Positions 43,279-51,777 of a stretch of 64,000 bases of DNA are shown in pieces; position 1 is the stretch's first letter; each line of letters opens with the position of its first letter. A program made the position numbers and the translations under genes. The stretch lies in contig NZ_BPQT01000040.1 in the NCBI RefSeq assembly GCF_022179405.1, positions 51,118 through 115,117 on the forward strand, given 5' to 3'. The notes beneath the pieces are model-generated. The model saw only the letters and a program-made list of their open reading frames with translations, made no database searches and was not told the DNA's origin. Source of the stretch: Methylobacterium marchantiae. GTDB taxonomy: Bacteria; Pseudomonadota; Alphaproteobacteria; Rhizobiales; Beijerinckiaceae.

Positions 43279-43787
43279 CGGCGCCTCTCCTCGTCCGCCC
43301 GGCGGAACCCGGCGATGCCGACGCGGTCTGGTCGATCCTCGAACCGGTGATCCGGGCCGGCGAGACCTATGTGCTGCCGCGCGACGGCACCCGCGATTCC
43401 ATGCTGGCCTATTGGTTCGCGCCCGGAAACCAGGTCTTCGTCGCGGTCGACGAGGGCAGGGTGCTCGGAACCTCTATGCTGAAGGCGAACCAGCAGGGCG
43501 GCGGGGCGCATGTGGCCAATGCCGGCTTCATGACCCATCCCGCCGCGGCCGGGCGCGGCGTCGCCCGGGCCATGGGGCGGCATGCCCTCGAGACCGCCGC
43601 CCGCCAGGGTTTTCGGGCGATGCAGTTCAACTTCGTCGTCGCCAGCAACACCCGCGCGGTCGCCCTGTGGAAGAGCCTCGGCTTCCGCGAACTCGCCCGC
43701 CTGCCCGAGGCGTTCCGGCATCCGACGCTCGGGCTGGTCGATGCCCTGGTGATGCACCGCACCCTCGACGTTGTGGCGCCGCGATGA
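43275..43787 (+). CDS. GNAT family N-acetyltransferase
   Basis: 170 residues from ATG 43275 (ATGA overlap). Motif A is AAAGRGVARAMGRHALE with the R-G-V-A acetyl-CoA loop, and the C-terminal NTRAVALWKSLGF is typical. Substrate unknown. The two-gene unit with DUF3750 is followed by 93 bases before the ferredoxin. Confidence 0.88.
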   Translation: MTAPLLVRPAEPGDADAVWSILEPVIRAGETYVLPRDGTRDSMLAYWFAPGNQVFVAVDEGRVLGTSMLKANQQGGGAHVANAGFMTHPAAAGRGVARAMGRHALETAARQGFRAMQFNFVVASNTRAVALWKSLGFRELARLPEAFRHPTLGLVDALVMHRTLDVVAPR

Positions 43788-43880
43788 TGCGGTGACGCGA
43801 CCGATGCGCACTCGCGGCCGCTGAAGCGGAACCTCGGCCCGGCGCGGGCCTTGTCGGAGGGACTTCCCTCAGCGAGCCTC

Positions 43881-44114
43881 ATGTCCGACCTCTCTTCTCC
43901 GCCGACCGCCTCGCCACCCCTCCGCGTCACCGTCGATCTCAATCGCTGCCAGGCCTATGCGCAGTGCTGCTACGCGGCACCGGAGCACTTCGCGCTGCAC
44001 GGCCGCGAGGCCCTGTTCTACGATCCAGCACCCTCGGCCTCCGCGCGGCTCGCCATCGAGCGAGCGCGGGTCTCGTGCCCGGTCCAGGCGATCCGGGTCG
44101 AGGAACCGCGATGA
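43881..44114 (+). CDS. Ferredoxin of the P450 electron chain, [3Fe-4S] type
   Basis: 77 residues from ATG 43881. Cluster ligands are Cys23 and Cys29 (CQAYAQC) and Cys66 (SCPVQAI), the three-Cys layout of P450-linked [3Fe-4S] ferredoxins; a further Cys30 is adjacent. An upstream TTG at 43851 is also in frame. It overlaps the reductase start by four bases, which marks it as partner of the reductase and P450. Confidence 0.9.
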   Translation: MSDLSSPPTASPPLRVTVDLNRCQAYAQCCYAAPEHFALHGREALFYDPAPSASARLAIERARVSCPVQAIRVEEPR

Positions 44115-45394
44115 GCGACGGGCATGCGGTGGTGGTCGGCGCCTCCCTCGCGGGTCTGCGCGGCGCCGAGGCCCTGCGCCGCGCGGGCTTTGCCGGCACG
44201 CTGACCCTCGTCGGCGACGAGCCGCACCGCCCCTACGACCGGCCGCCGCTCTCGAAAGCCGCGCTCACCGGTGCGGTCGCGCCCGAGGCGACGCTGCTGC
44301 CGAACCTCCACGCACTGGAGGCCGAGTGGCGGCTCGGCATCGCCGCCACCGGCCTCGACAGGCAGGCCCGCAGGATCCGCCTCGCCGACGGCGCGACGCT
44401 TCCCTACGACCGCCTGCTCATCGCCACCGGTTCGCGTGCGCGCTCCTGGCCGAACCCCGCCGAGGCCGGGCTCGTCGGAATCCACACCCTGCGCGGACGC
44501 GACGATGCCGCGTCGCTGCGGCGGGCGCTGGCCGCCGGCCCGAAGCGCGTCCTCGTCATCGGCGCCGGCTTCATCGGCTGCGAGGTCGCGGCCTCCTGCC
44601 GGGCGCTCGATCTGCCCGTCACCCTGATCGATCCGGGACCGGCGCCGCTGGCGCGCATCCTCGGGCAGCCGGTGGGCGAGATCGTCGCCGCCCTGCACCG
44701 GGCGCTCGGTGTCGACCTGCGCAGCCGGACCAAGGTCGAGCGGCTCGAGGGCGATGCCTCGGGACGGGTGGTCCGGGCGGTGCTCGGCGACGGGTCGAGC
44801 GTGGAGACCGATCTCGTGGTGGTGGCGCTCGGCGCCGTGCGCAACACCGAATGGCTGCACGGCTCCGGGCTCGATGCCGGTCCCGGCGGCATCGCCTGCG
44901 ACGAGGCCGGCCACGTCCTCGATACGGAGGGACGGCCCGACAGGTCCATCGCGGCGGCCGGCGACGTGGCGCGCTTTCCCCATCCGCTCTATGACGGCCG
45001 CCCCGTCGCCCTGGAGCATTGGGGCCATGCGGTGGCGCAGGGCGAGCATGCCGGCCGCCTCCTCGCCGGAGCGGCCTCAGGCGCGGCCTATGCCGAGATG
45101 CCGGCCTTCTGGTCGTCGCAAGGGAGCATCACCATCAAGTCCGTGGGGCTGACGCAGGGTGCCGATTCCATGGTCTTCGCGCAGGGGAGCCCGAAGGAGG
45201 GGCGCTTCGTCGTCGTCTACGGCCGCGAGGGCCGCTGCATCGCGGCGGTGTCGTTCGATTCCGCCCGCTGGCTCCCGGCCTATGCCGAGCGGATCGCCGC
45301 CCGCGCGCCGTTTCCGCCGATCCGCGGCGGAACCGACGAACACAGTCTCGCGGTGCTGGCGCCGGACTTTCCCGAGGAACGGACCGCCCCATGA
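44111..45394 (+). CDS. FAD-dependent ferredoxin reductase
   Basis: 427 residues from ATG 44111 in an ATGA overlap. FAD-binding VVVGASLAGLRGAEALR, then RPYDRPPLSKAAL, an NAD(P) site VLVIGAGFIGCEVAASC and AAGDVARFPHPLYDGRPVALEHW are all typical of rubredoxin/ferredoxin reductases. It passes electrons from NAD(P)H to the ferredoxin encoded before it. Ends in an ATGA overlap with the P450. Confidence 0.93.
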   Translation: MSDGHAVVVGASLAGLRGAEALRRAGFAGTLTLVGDEPHRPYDRPPLSKAALTGAVAPEATLLPNLHALEAEWRLGIAATGLDRQARRIRLADGATLPYDRLLIATGSRARSWPNPAEAGLVGIHTLRGRDDAASLRRALAAGPKRVLVIGAGFIGCEVAASCRALDLPVTLIDPGPAPLARILGQPVGEIVAALHRALGVDLRSRTKVERLEGDASGRVVRAVLGDGSSVETDLVVVALGAVRNTEWLHGSGLDAGPGGIACDEAGHVLDTEGRPDRSIAAAGDVARFPHPLYDGRPVALEHWGHAVAQGEHAGRLLAGAASGAAYAEMPAFWSSQGSITIKSVGLTQGADSMVFAQGSPKEGRFVVVYGREGRCIAAVSFDSARWLPAYAERIAARAPFPPIRGGTDEHSLAVLAPDFPEERTAP

Positions 45395-46632
45395 AGACCG
45401 GACGCCTGTTCGAGGCGGTCAAGGACGAGGCCAACCGGGCCGACCCCTATCCGCTCTACGCCCGCCTGCGCGAGACCCCGGTCTCCCGCCAGGACGACGG
45501 CACCTACGTGGCCTCGACCCATGCGGCGATCGCCAGCCTCCTGCACGATCCGCGGATCAGCTCCGAGACCCTGCCGCCGAGCGAGCGCCCGCGCACGGGC
45601 AACCCGCTCTCGGACTGGATCGTCAACCCGGTGAAGAACCACGTCACCAACACCCATCGCCCCTTCATCTTCCGCGACCCGCCGGACCACGACACCCTGC
45701 GCGGCGCCGTGATGGGGCAGTTCACCCCCCAGCGGGTCCACGCCATGCGCGAGCGTTCGCATGTCCTGGTCTCCGAGCTGCTGGACAAGCAGGCCGGCGC
45801 GACGCGCATCGACCTCGTCGAAGACCTCGCCTACCCGCTGCCGGTGACGGTGATCTGCGAGATGCTCGGCATCCCGCGCGAGGACGAGCCGCAATTCCAC
45901 GGCTGGGCGACGCAGCTCGCCTCGGCGCTGGAGCCCGACAATCTCGGGAACGCGGAGGCGCGCGCGGCCAACATCACGACGTTCGACGAGATCTCGACCT
46001 ATATGGCCGGCCTCATCAAGGAGAAGCGCCGGCATCCGCAGGACGACATGCTGTCGGGCCTCGGCGGCAAGGCCGGGCCGGGGATGGGCGAGTACGACCT
46101 CATCGCCACCGCGATCCTGCTGCTGGTGGCCGGGCACGAGACAACCGTGAACCTCATCGCCAACAGCATGCTGGCCCTGGTGCGCCACCCCGACATCCTC
46201 GCGCGCCTCGCCTGCGAGCCGGACCTCGCCCCGCGCCTGATCGAGGAGATGCTGCGCTACGACCCGCCGGTGCATTTCCGGACGCGGCGCGCCCTGAACG
46301 CCATCGACATCGCCGGCACCACGATCCCGGAAGGCGCCGACATCGTGCTCCTGCTGGCCTCGGGCAATCGCGATCCGGCGGTGTTCGAGGACCCGGACAG
46401 GTTCGACCCGGACCGGCCCGACATCCGTCATTTCGGCTTCGGCGGCGGCCTCCATTACTGCGCCGGGGCGCCGCTGGCGCGGTTCGAGGCGGAGGCGGCC
46501 CTGGTGGCCCTGGCGCAGCGCCTCACCCATCCGCGCCTCGTCGACGATCCGCCGCCCTATCGCCCGGGGGCGGCCCTGCGCGGTCCCAAGCACCTGCGGC
46601 TCGCCATCGACGGAATCGCGCCCGGACGCTGA
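45391..46632 (+). CDS. Cytochrome P450
   Basis: 413 residues. Oxygen-binding I-helix AGHETT at 247-252, the ExxR motif EEMLR at 285-289, and the haem pocket FGFGGGLHYCAG at 348-359 with the ligand Cys357. No membrane anchor, so it is a soluble bacterial class I enzyme. With the two preceding genes it makes a complete three-component monooxygenase. Substrate unknown; CYP family requires a phylogeny. Confidence 0.95.
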   Translation: MKTGRLFEAVKDEANRADPYPLYARLRETPVSRQDDGTYVASTHAAIASLLHDPRISSETLPPSERPRTGNPLSDWIVNPVKNHVTNTHRPFIFRDPPDHDTLRGAVMGQFTPQRVHAMRERSHVLVSELLDKQAGATRIDLVEDLAYPLPVTVICEMLGIPREDEPQFHGWATQLASALEPDNLGNAEARAANITTFDEISTYMAGLIKEKRRHPQDDMLSGLGGKAGPGMGEYDLIATAILLLVAGHETTVNLIANSMLALVRHPDILARLACEPDLAPRLIEEMLRYDPPVHFRTRRALNAIDIAGTTIPEGADIVLLLASGNRDPAVFEDPDRFDPDRPDIRHFGFGGGLHYCAGAPLARFEAEAALVALAQRLTHPRLVDDPPPYRPGAALRGPKHLRLAIDGIAPGR

Positions 46633-46809
46633 CGCCACGGGGCAGGGGGCACGGCGCTACCGCGATTGCGGCCCTGCAGCCACACAAGGTCCGAAAAGCC
46701 GAGGCGAGGCACCTTTCCCCTCTCATGCCTCCCGGATTGCCTTGCCGTCAGCGCAATTGCCGGTGACGCAGCGGCCTATTGCCGATGTCCCTGCCGGGAA
46801 GAGAAATCG

Positions 46810-47406
46810 ATGCCGCGTCAGTTCCTGTCGACCGTTGCCCTCGTCGCCCTTGCCGCAAGCCTCGGTGCCTGCAGCTCGTCGCGCCTCGACGGACCGAGCC
46901 GCGGCAGCCGCGCCGGCCTCGGTGCGCAGGCCGCCCTCGAGCCGGTCGCCCCGGCCATGCCGTCCGGCCCGGTGACCTCCGCTCCCCTCGCGCCCCCGCC
47001 CGGCGCCAGCGCGGCCCCCATCGACGGCCCCCCGCCGGTGGGAACGGACGTCGCCGTGACCCCCTCGACGCCCGTGATCGCCGAGCCGACCTACGTGCCG
47101 CCGCCCGCGCCGCCGGTCGTGTCGAGCGGCCGCTCCTCGGTGGTGGGAAGCTGGAACGCCAAGGACGCCACGGGCGCGACCTGCAAGGTCTCCCTGTCCA
47201 GCGCCCCCGCCCTCGACCTCTACAAGGCCAATGCCTCCGGCTGCGCCAACAAGGACCTCGCCAAGGTCACCGCCTGGGATTACCGCGACGGCGAGGTCTA
47301 TCTCTACCAGCCCGGCGGCACCGTGACGGCCCGCCTGCGCCAGGGCGGCGGAGCCCTGGACGGAGCGCTCTCGAAGTCGGGCGCCTCGCTGGCATTGGCG
47401 CGGTAG
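46810..47406 (+). CDS. Lipoprotein with a C-terminal AprI/Inh protease-inhibitor-like domain
   Basis: 198 residues. The signal peptide ends in a lipobox (LAASLGAC) with Cys near residue 21. A Pro/Ala-rich linker runs to about 110; the last 90 residues (VVGSWNAKDATGATCKVSL, then YLYQPGGTVTARL) match the AprI/Inh inhibitor fold (also found in Omp10/Omp19-type lipoproteins). Likely an outer-membrane lipoprotein that may inhibit metalloproteases. ATG 46810 follows GAAGAGAAA. Confidence 0.82.
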   Translation: MPRQFLSTVALVALAASLGACSSSRLDGPSRGSRAGLGAQAALEPVAPAMPSGPVTSAPLAPPPGASAAPIDGPPPVGTDVAVTPSTPVIAEPTYVPPPAPPVVSSGRSSVVGSWNAKDATGATCKVSLSSAPALDLYKANASGCANKDLAKVTAWDYRDGEVYLYQPGGTVTARLRQGGGALDGALSKSGASLALAR

Positions 47407-47535
47407 GGCGAGAGCCCGGCATGCACACCCATCCCGAACGCCCGTGACGGATGGAGAGCCGATCTTCCGTCCGGAAGCGGGCACGATGACGATGTCCAGG
47501 TGCGCCTCTGGTGAGAGCCGGATGCGGCCGGACCG

Positions 47536-47895
47536 CTACCAGGCCGTGAAGATCAGTTCGCCGAATTGACGATGGTCCGCCCCGGTTCTGAACGCGATCT
47601 CGATCAGTCGATGAACCTCGCCGATGGCGACCCGTCTGCTATAGGACCCGCTCAGTTCCGGTTGCGGAAAGTCCATCAGGACGATTCGGAGATGGCCGGC
47701 ATCGTCGACGTCATCGGGAACACCGGCCTCGAACAGAAACTGGATCGTCCTGTCCCGGCCGTCGATGAGCCCGAGGAAGTTGCCTTCAACGCCGCGGACT
47801 TCGTCGGACCAGAGCGTCATGGCCTCTCGAAGGTCGACCGTTCTGGGGTGATCGGAGCTCACGCCGTTTCCGCAATCGTCCCAGAACGCTCTCAT
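47536..47895 (-). CDS. Small hypothetical protein, possible immunity-type fold
   Basis: 119 residues from ATG 47895, eight bases after GAGG; GTG 47901 is possible. Sequence such as TLWSDEVRGVEGNFLGLID and VHRLIEIAFRTG has an alternating beta pattern seen in small immunity-type proteins, but the match is weak and no toxin gene lies next to it. Unknown function. Confidence 0.5.
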   Translation of the reverse strand: MRAFWDDCGNGVSSDHPRTVDLREAMTLWSDEVRGVEGNFLGLIDGRDRTIQFLFEAGVPDDVDDAGHLRIVLMDFPQPELSGSYSRRVAIGEVHRLIEIAFRTGADHRQFGELIFTAW

Positions 47896-47956
47896 CCGCA
47901 CATCCTCGACCCTGCCTCGATCGCAAGTCCAGGCGGGTCTCGCAAAAGGCGCCCTC

Positions 47957-49744
47957 TCAGGGGCTCACCCGCAGCCCCAGCAGCCAGGTATTGGCGCTGA
48001 AGCTCGATCCGGCGGAGCTGCTGTCGATCTGCTGGTAGATGTAGCTGCCGCGCAGGGAGAGCCAGCGGTTGAAGCGGTAATCGAGCCGGGCGGTGGCCGA
48101 GAAGCCGCGCTCGGTGATGTTCACCCGGTCGTAGTCGCTGGCGAGGTAGCCGGCGCCCAGCGTGATCGACAGGTTGCGCAGCAGGTCGTGCTGGACCTCC
48201 AGGGTGGCCGCCTGGGTCAGCACGCCGCTCGATCCGGGGATCGCGGTCTCGATGATGCCGGTGGTCGCGTTGAGCCGCACGGTGGTGAGCGGGCTCGCCG
48301 TCCAGATCAGCGCCGCGTTGACGATGGGGGCGGTAAGGTCCTTCAGGCTCGGATCGACATAGGTCCGGTGCTGGAGGCCCGCGGAGACCTCTCCGCTGAT
48401 GAAGCGGGTGAGGGCCACGCGCGCGCCGCCCGTCAGGGTGACGCCGTCGGAATCGCGCCGGATGCCGTTGGAATCGGTGCGCAGGTCGTAGACCCGGGTA
48501 TCGGCCAGGACATCGACGAAGGGCGTGATGGTGGGCGAGATCTCGTAGGCGACGCGCAGCCGCAGGCCGTACTGGTTCAGGTTGCGGTCGCTCTGGTTCA
48601 GCACCGCGCCGTTCGACAGCGCCGCGTTCTCGAACTCGCTCCGGTCGATGAGGCCCCGCAGGGAGACCTGCAGCCGGTTGAAGGTCTCGGTGACGCCGAT
48701 CGTCGTGCCGTAGCTCGCCACGATCGGGCGGTTCGACAGGGTCGCGTTGATGTCCGGCGAGCCGGGCCGCTGCGTGTCGACGAGGAAGCGGGTCTCCACG
48801 TCGATGCTGGTGCTGCGGTTGGCATCGAGGCGCAGGCGGACCGCGCCGGCGCCGTTGGGCCGGCTGGCGGCCTGGTTGTCGGGAAAGTCGAGATAGCCGC
48901 CGCGCAATTCGCCCGCGAGCTCATGGTTGGACCAGTCGCTGCGGAAGGCGAGCTCGCCCTCGGTGCGCAGGGCCAGGGATCCCTTGGCGCGGTTGGCGGT
49001 GATCTGGTCAGGATTGGTGTCGTAGCCGACGCTCTGCTGGAACACCGGCAGGAAGGTGAAGGTGCCGACCTTCACGCCGAGGGGGGCGTAGGCCTGGTCC
49101 ACCGCGAGCGGCTGGCGCAGGGCCGCGCCGAGGAACGCACCCGGCGTGCTGATCCCGGCGAGCGGCAGCAGGGTCAGGGAGGGTGGCAGAGGCGGGGCGG
49201 GGGACGGGGTCGGCAATGGCGCGCCGACAACGGCGCTGCGGATCACCGGCGTGAGGCGCAGGTCCGGCGGCGGCGTCTGCACGATGGCGCGGACCGGCCG
49301 CACCGTGGCGAGGCCGAAGCGGCGCGGCGGGATCGCGCGCTGGCGCAGGATGTCGGTGAGCGTCCGGTTGTTGCCGGCTCTGGTGGTCGCGCTCGGCACC
49401 GGGGCGCGGGACCGCGGCCGGGCAGGGGCGCTGGACGGGCCGTCCCCCATCTGCGAGGCGGAATCGTCGATGGGGGAGAGCGCCCCCGTGGAGGCGTCGC
49501 CGGACGCGCCGCTGCCGCGCAGGGTCGGGCCGCCCTCGCTCGAGGCTCCGGACGCGGAGGAGGGGTTGCTGCTGCCGAAAGTTGCCGTGCCGGGCCGCGT
49601 CCCCCGGTTGGAGAGGGTCTGGTTGGACGGGGTCGGGATCGCCTGGGCCAGGGACTCTGCCCCCGGCAGGGCGATGGCGGCCGTCAGGACCAGGCCGTGA
49701 AGCCCTCCCTTGCGCCATCCAGCGATCGGCCCTGCACGCGTCAC
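47957..49744 (-). CDS. Outer-membrane beta-barrel protein with proline-rich N-terminus
   Basis: 595 residues from GTG 49744 (GGAGAGA upstream). A signal region (GLVLTAAIALPGAESLAQA) precedes about 200 residues rich in Pro, Ser, Gly and Ala, then a beta-barrel with alternating strands (ELAGELRGGYLDFP, TPFVDVLADTRVYD, FSATARLDYRFNRWLSLRGSYIY) like outer-membrane proteins tied to exopolysaccharide. Likely exposed at the cell surface; role in polysaccharide export is inference. The tail ends NTWLLGLRVSP. Confidence 0.8.
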   Translation of the reverse strand: MTRAGPIAGWRKGGLHGLVLTAAIALPGAESLAQAIPTPSNQTLSNRGTRPGTATFGSSNPSSASGASSEGGPTLRGSGASGDASTGALSPIDDSASQMGDGPSSAPARPRSRAPVPSATTRAGNNRTLTDILRQRAIPPRRFGLATVRPVRAIVQTPPPDLRLTPVIRSAVVGAPLPTPSPAPPLPPSLTLLPLAGISTPGAFLGAALRQPLAVDQAYAPLGVKVGTFTFLPVFQQSVGYDTNPDQITANRAKGSLALRTEGELAFRSDWSNHELAGELRGGYLDFPDNQAASRPNGAGAVRLRLDANRSTSIDVETRFLVDTQRPGSPDINATLSNRPIVASYGTTIGVTETFNRLQVSLRGLIDRSEFENAALSNGAVLNQSDRNLNQYGLRLRVAYEISPTITPFVDVLADTRVYDLRTDSNGIRRDSDGVTLTGGARVALTRFISGEVSAGLQHRTYVDPSLKDLTAPIVNAALIWTASPLTTVRLNATTGIIETAIPGSSGVLTQAATLEVQHDLLRNLSITLGAGYLASDYDRVNITERGFSATARLDYRFNRWLSLRGSYIYQQIDSSSAGSSFSANTWLLGLRVSP

Positions 49745-50009
49745 GGATGAATGTCTCTCCGCGGAGGGGTGAACACGGCCATCCGCTCGCGCATCCCGGG
49801 ACCGGCGCGACGGACGTGGCGGTGAAGGTCCGTCACACCGGACACCGCGATCGAGACCGCGCGGCACCCTCGTGAGGACGGCCTTCGCCGACCTCAACGT
49901 GGTAAAAGAACAGGGTTAGCGTTGTCTTAAAGTCGAGCCGTCGACATCGGCAAAGGTCATTCCCACCCCCGGTACCTTTCGGGTCGGACGTTCCCGCGAA
50001 AAGAACAAA

Positions 50010-50041
50010 AAGCCCGGCACGCCATGACGGCGGCCGGGCTT
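50010..50041 (-). terminator. Intrinsic terminator after the atypical tRNA
   Basis: AAGCCCGGC (50010-50018) pairs with GCCGGGCTT (50033-50041), with an inner CGCC/GGCG stem. Read on the minus strand it is followed by TTTTTGTTCTTTT, an ideal termination tail. It lies 15 bases beyond the tRNA 3' end. Confidence 0.85.
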
Positions 50042-50055
50042 AACTGGATTGAAAA

Positions 50056-50130
50056 TGGCGCTCGCAAGAGGAGCCGAACCCCTGCCACGAAGGTATCGAC
50101 CCCGCGTTCTCACCGTTAAACTATGCGAGC
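50056..50130 (-). tRNA. tRNA-like gene of uncertain isotype, CCA encoded
   Basis: 75 bases form a complete cloverleaf: acceptor GCTCGCA/TGCGAGC, D arm GTTT...GAAC, anticodon stem CGGGG/CTTCG with two G-T pairs, T stem AGGGG/CCTCT with loop TTCGGCT, and encoded G plus CCA. The anticodon loop reads TCGATAC, giving GAT (Ile) by position but with C at 33 instead of T, and the T loop has G where A58 is normal. A strong terminator follows. It is either a divergent special-purpose tRNA or a decaying copy. Confidence 0.65.
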
Positions 50131-50223
50131 ATCAACGGGAGTTGGGACCAAAGTATCGTTACTGCAAGGCCGGAAAACGCTTTCCATAAGGCGTAGGCCT
50201 CCAGGGTCCATGTAATCGGATGA

Positions 50224-50826
50224 CTACCGACCGGAGCCGCTTCTTGGATTGATCCAGACAGTCGGGGGAAGCATCCAAGCAGGTGGTACGTCCGCATGAC
50301 GAGATTGATCGGCATATAAATTTGTTTCAGGCATAACAACTGGAGCGTGCCCTATCACCGAATAAGATGGTGCATGCTGATGCTCGCTGGCCACATCCGC
50401 TGCCGGCAGCGCCAATTTTCGCGCATAGAGCTCAAGTACATACTTTTCAGCTATCTTTTCGATAGTAAAGTTATCGTACTTTTCGTTGGCGTCTGCCTGA
50501 AATTCGCAAGGAGGCTTAACGTGGAGCGACCACGGATTGGCCTCGGCCAAGAACCGCAGAACGTCTCCTGGGTTTTTTGCTAGCTCGCGGGCTTTGCCGA
50601 CTTCCTCACGCATCAACTGAATGCGGCTATCAGCCAGCTCTCGAGATAGGAGATCCATCCCCCCCAACAGACTTTTCGGAACTTCGGAGCGCATAGCTAA
50701 GCCAACCACCCAAGCGTCCGATCGAACAAACTCAATAACGAGCCCAAGTGGGATCGCGCCCTCGGGCCGGGCGGGGTTAGGCCGGTACTCCACGTATGAG
50801 AAGTGGACCGTGTCCTTTGCAGGCAT
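50224..50826 (-). CDS. DUF3037-like partner of the HipA-like kinase
   Basis: 200 residues. The N-terminus (YVEYRPNPARPEGAIPLGLVIEF) resembles DUF3037, whose members often sit beside HipA-like kinases; I base this on pattern and context, not on a search. The middle is helical. Base composition is visibly lower in GC than the flanks. ATG 50826 follows GGAGAGACGTC. Eleven bases separate it from the kinase gene. Confidence 0.65.
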   Translation of the reverse strand: MPAKDTVHFSYVEYRPNPARPEGAIPLGLVIEFVRSDAWVVGLAMRSEVPKSLLGGMDLLSRELADSRIQLMREEVGKARELAKNPGDVLRFLAEANPWSLHVKPPCEFQADANEKYDNFTIEKIAEKYVLELYARKLALPAADVASEHQHAPSYSVIGHAPVVMPETNLYADQSRHADVPPAWMLPPTVWINPRSGSGR

Positions 50827-50837
50827 GACGTCTCTCC

Positions 50838-51686
50838 TTACAGGCCAAGAGAACTGCGCAGCTGATCGCGCCGTGTGACGAGACTCGCTACGATGTTCTC
50901 TCGGCGCTGTTCTTCCATGAATGCGTCGGGTATCCGACGCACGATTTCTTCGATCGTGGTTGACGGCAGCTTCTCAATCGCGAACACCGTTTCAGCGAGA
51001 ATTGCGCCGTCGACTATCACTTCCTCTGGATATGGTCCTCTGCGTATAGAGGTGGGGTTCGCTGGCGCACATCCCCAGCCGTGCGACAATGAGAACGCGT
51101 AATCGATGTACGCACACCCAAAGCCTTGGGGGAGCGCCAACGATACGATCATGTTCCCCCCATTGATCCGATCAATGTTCTCTACCCAGCTATCAAAAGC
51201 CACCATCGCGGACGCCGCTTGCGTCAACGCTGGCATCATTCGCGTTACCGCGCTTGGCGCCTGTCGAGCATGATCCCATTTAAATGCGGCAGTAAATGGT
51301 AGGCGAGAAACAGCCCGACGTGCGGCACCGTCCTCCCATAGCACCAAAGGCGGCACCGGAAGCCCAAGATCGAATGCTAAGTCCGAGGCGATTTTTTCGT
51401 GGGCAGCGCGAAACGCGCCTCCTGAGTCCTTGGCATAGCCTTCAACAGATCCACACTGGACAAAGAAACCTTCGGCTTCTCCGCCAGCCGCTCCAGCTTG
51501 ACCAATCTGCTGCCACGCATCGGCAGACACAAGGGTTGCGCGCCATTCAGCGGAGCAATCTCGCGCTTCATCGGAAAACCAGCGGATATCCATACGGAAA
51601 TTATAGAGAGCAAAATTCACGAACGGCAATATGCCCGTTGGAATTAAGACCGAGCGTGTTTTTTCGCAGCTCGCCGTGAGAGACAT
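50838..51686 (-). CDS. HipA-like kinase domain protein
   Basis: 282 residues. VEGYAKDSGGAFRAAHEKIASDL (a Lys within a kinase-like first lobe, split here for length) and GLPVPPLVLWED, then VENIDRINGGNMIV with a catalytic-loop-like Asp-Arg...Asn and CAYIDYAFSLSHGW with a DYAF metal-binding motif resemble the compact HipA-like kinase domain (HipA_2). This is not classical HipA, which is about 440 residues and paired with HipB. The first 30 residues are uncertain; ATG at 51593 region (MDIRWFSD) is another start. Lower GC suggests transfer. Confidence 0.7.
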   Translation of the reverse strand: MSLTASCEKTRSVLIPTGILPFVNFALYNFRMDIRWFSDEARDCSAEWRATLVSADAWQQIGQAGAAGGEAEGFFVQCGSVEGYAKDSGGAFRAAHEKIASDLAFDLGLPVPPLVLWEDGAARRAVSRLPFTAAFKWDHARQAPSAVTRMMPALTQAASAMVAFDSWVENIDRINGGNMIVSLALPQGFGCAYIDYAFSLSHGWGCAPANPTSIRRGPYPEEVIVDGAILAETVFAIEKLPSTTIEEIVRRIPDAFMEEQRRENIVASLVTRRDQLRSSLGL

Positions 51687-51777
51687 CGGGGACGGCTAAG
51701 AACGACCATTAATAGTTTCAGCGGCTTAGGTGCATCTGAATTGGCGTTCTCTTAATGCAGAGAGCCGCCCGGTGACG

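Noticed and set aside
50347-50583. A 78-residue plus-strand frame in the low-GC insert.
   Set aside because: It runs antisense to the DUF3037-like gene, has no ribosome site and shows no recognisable domain.
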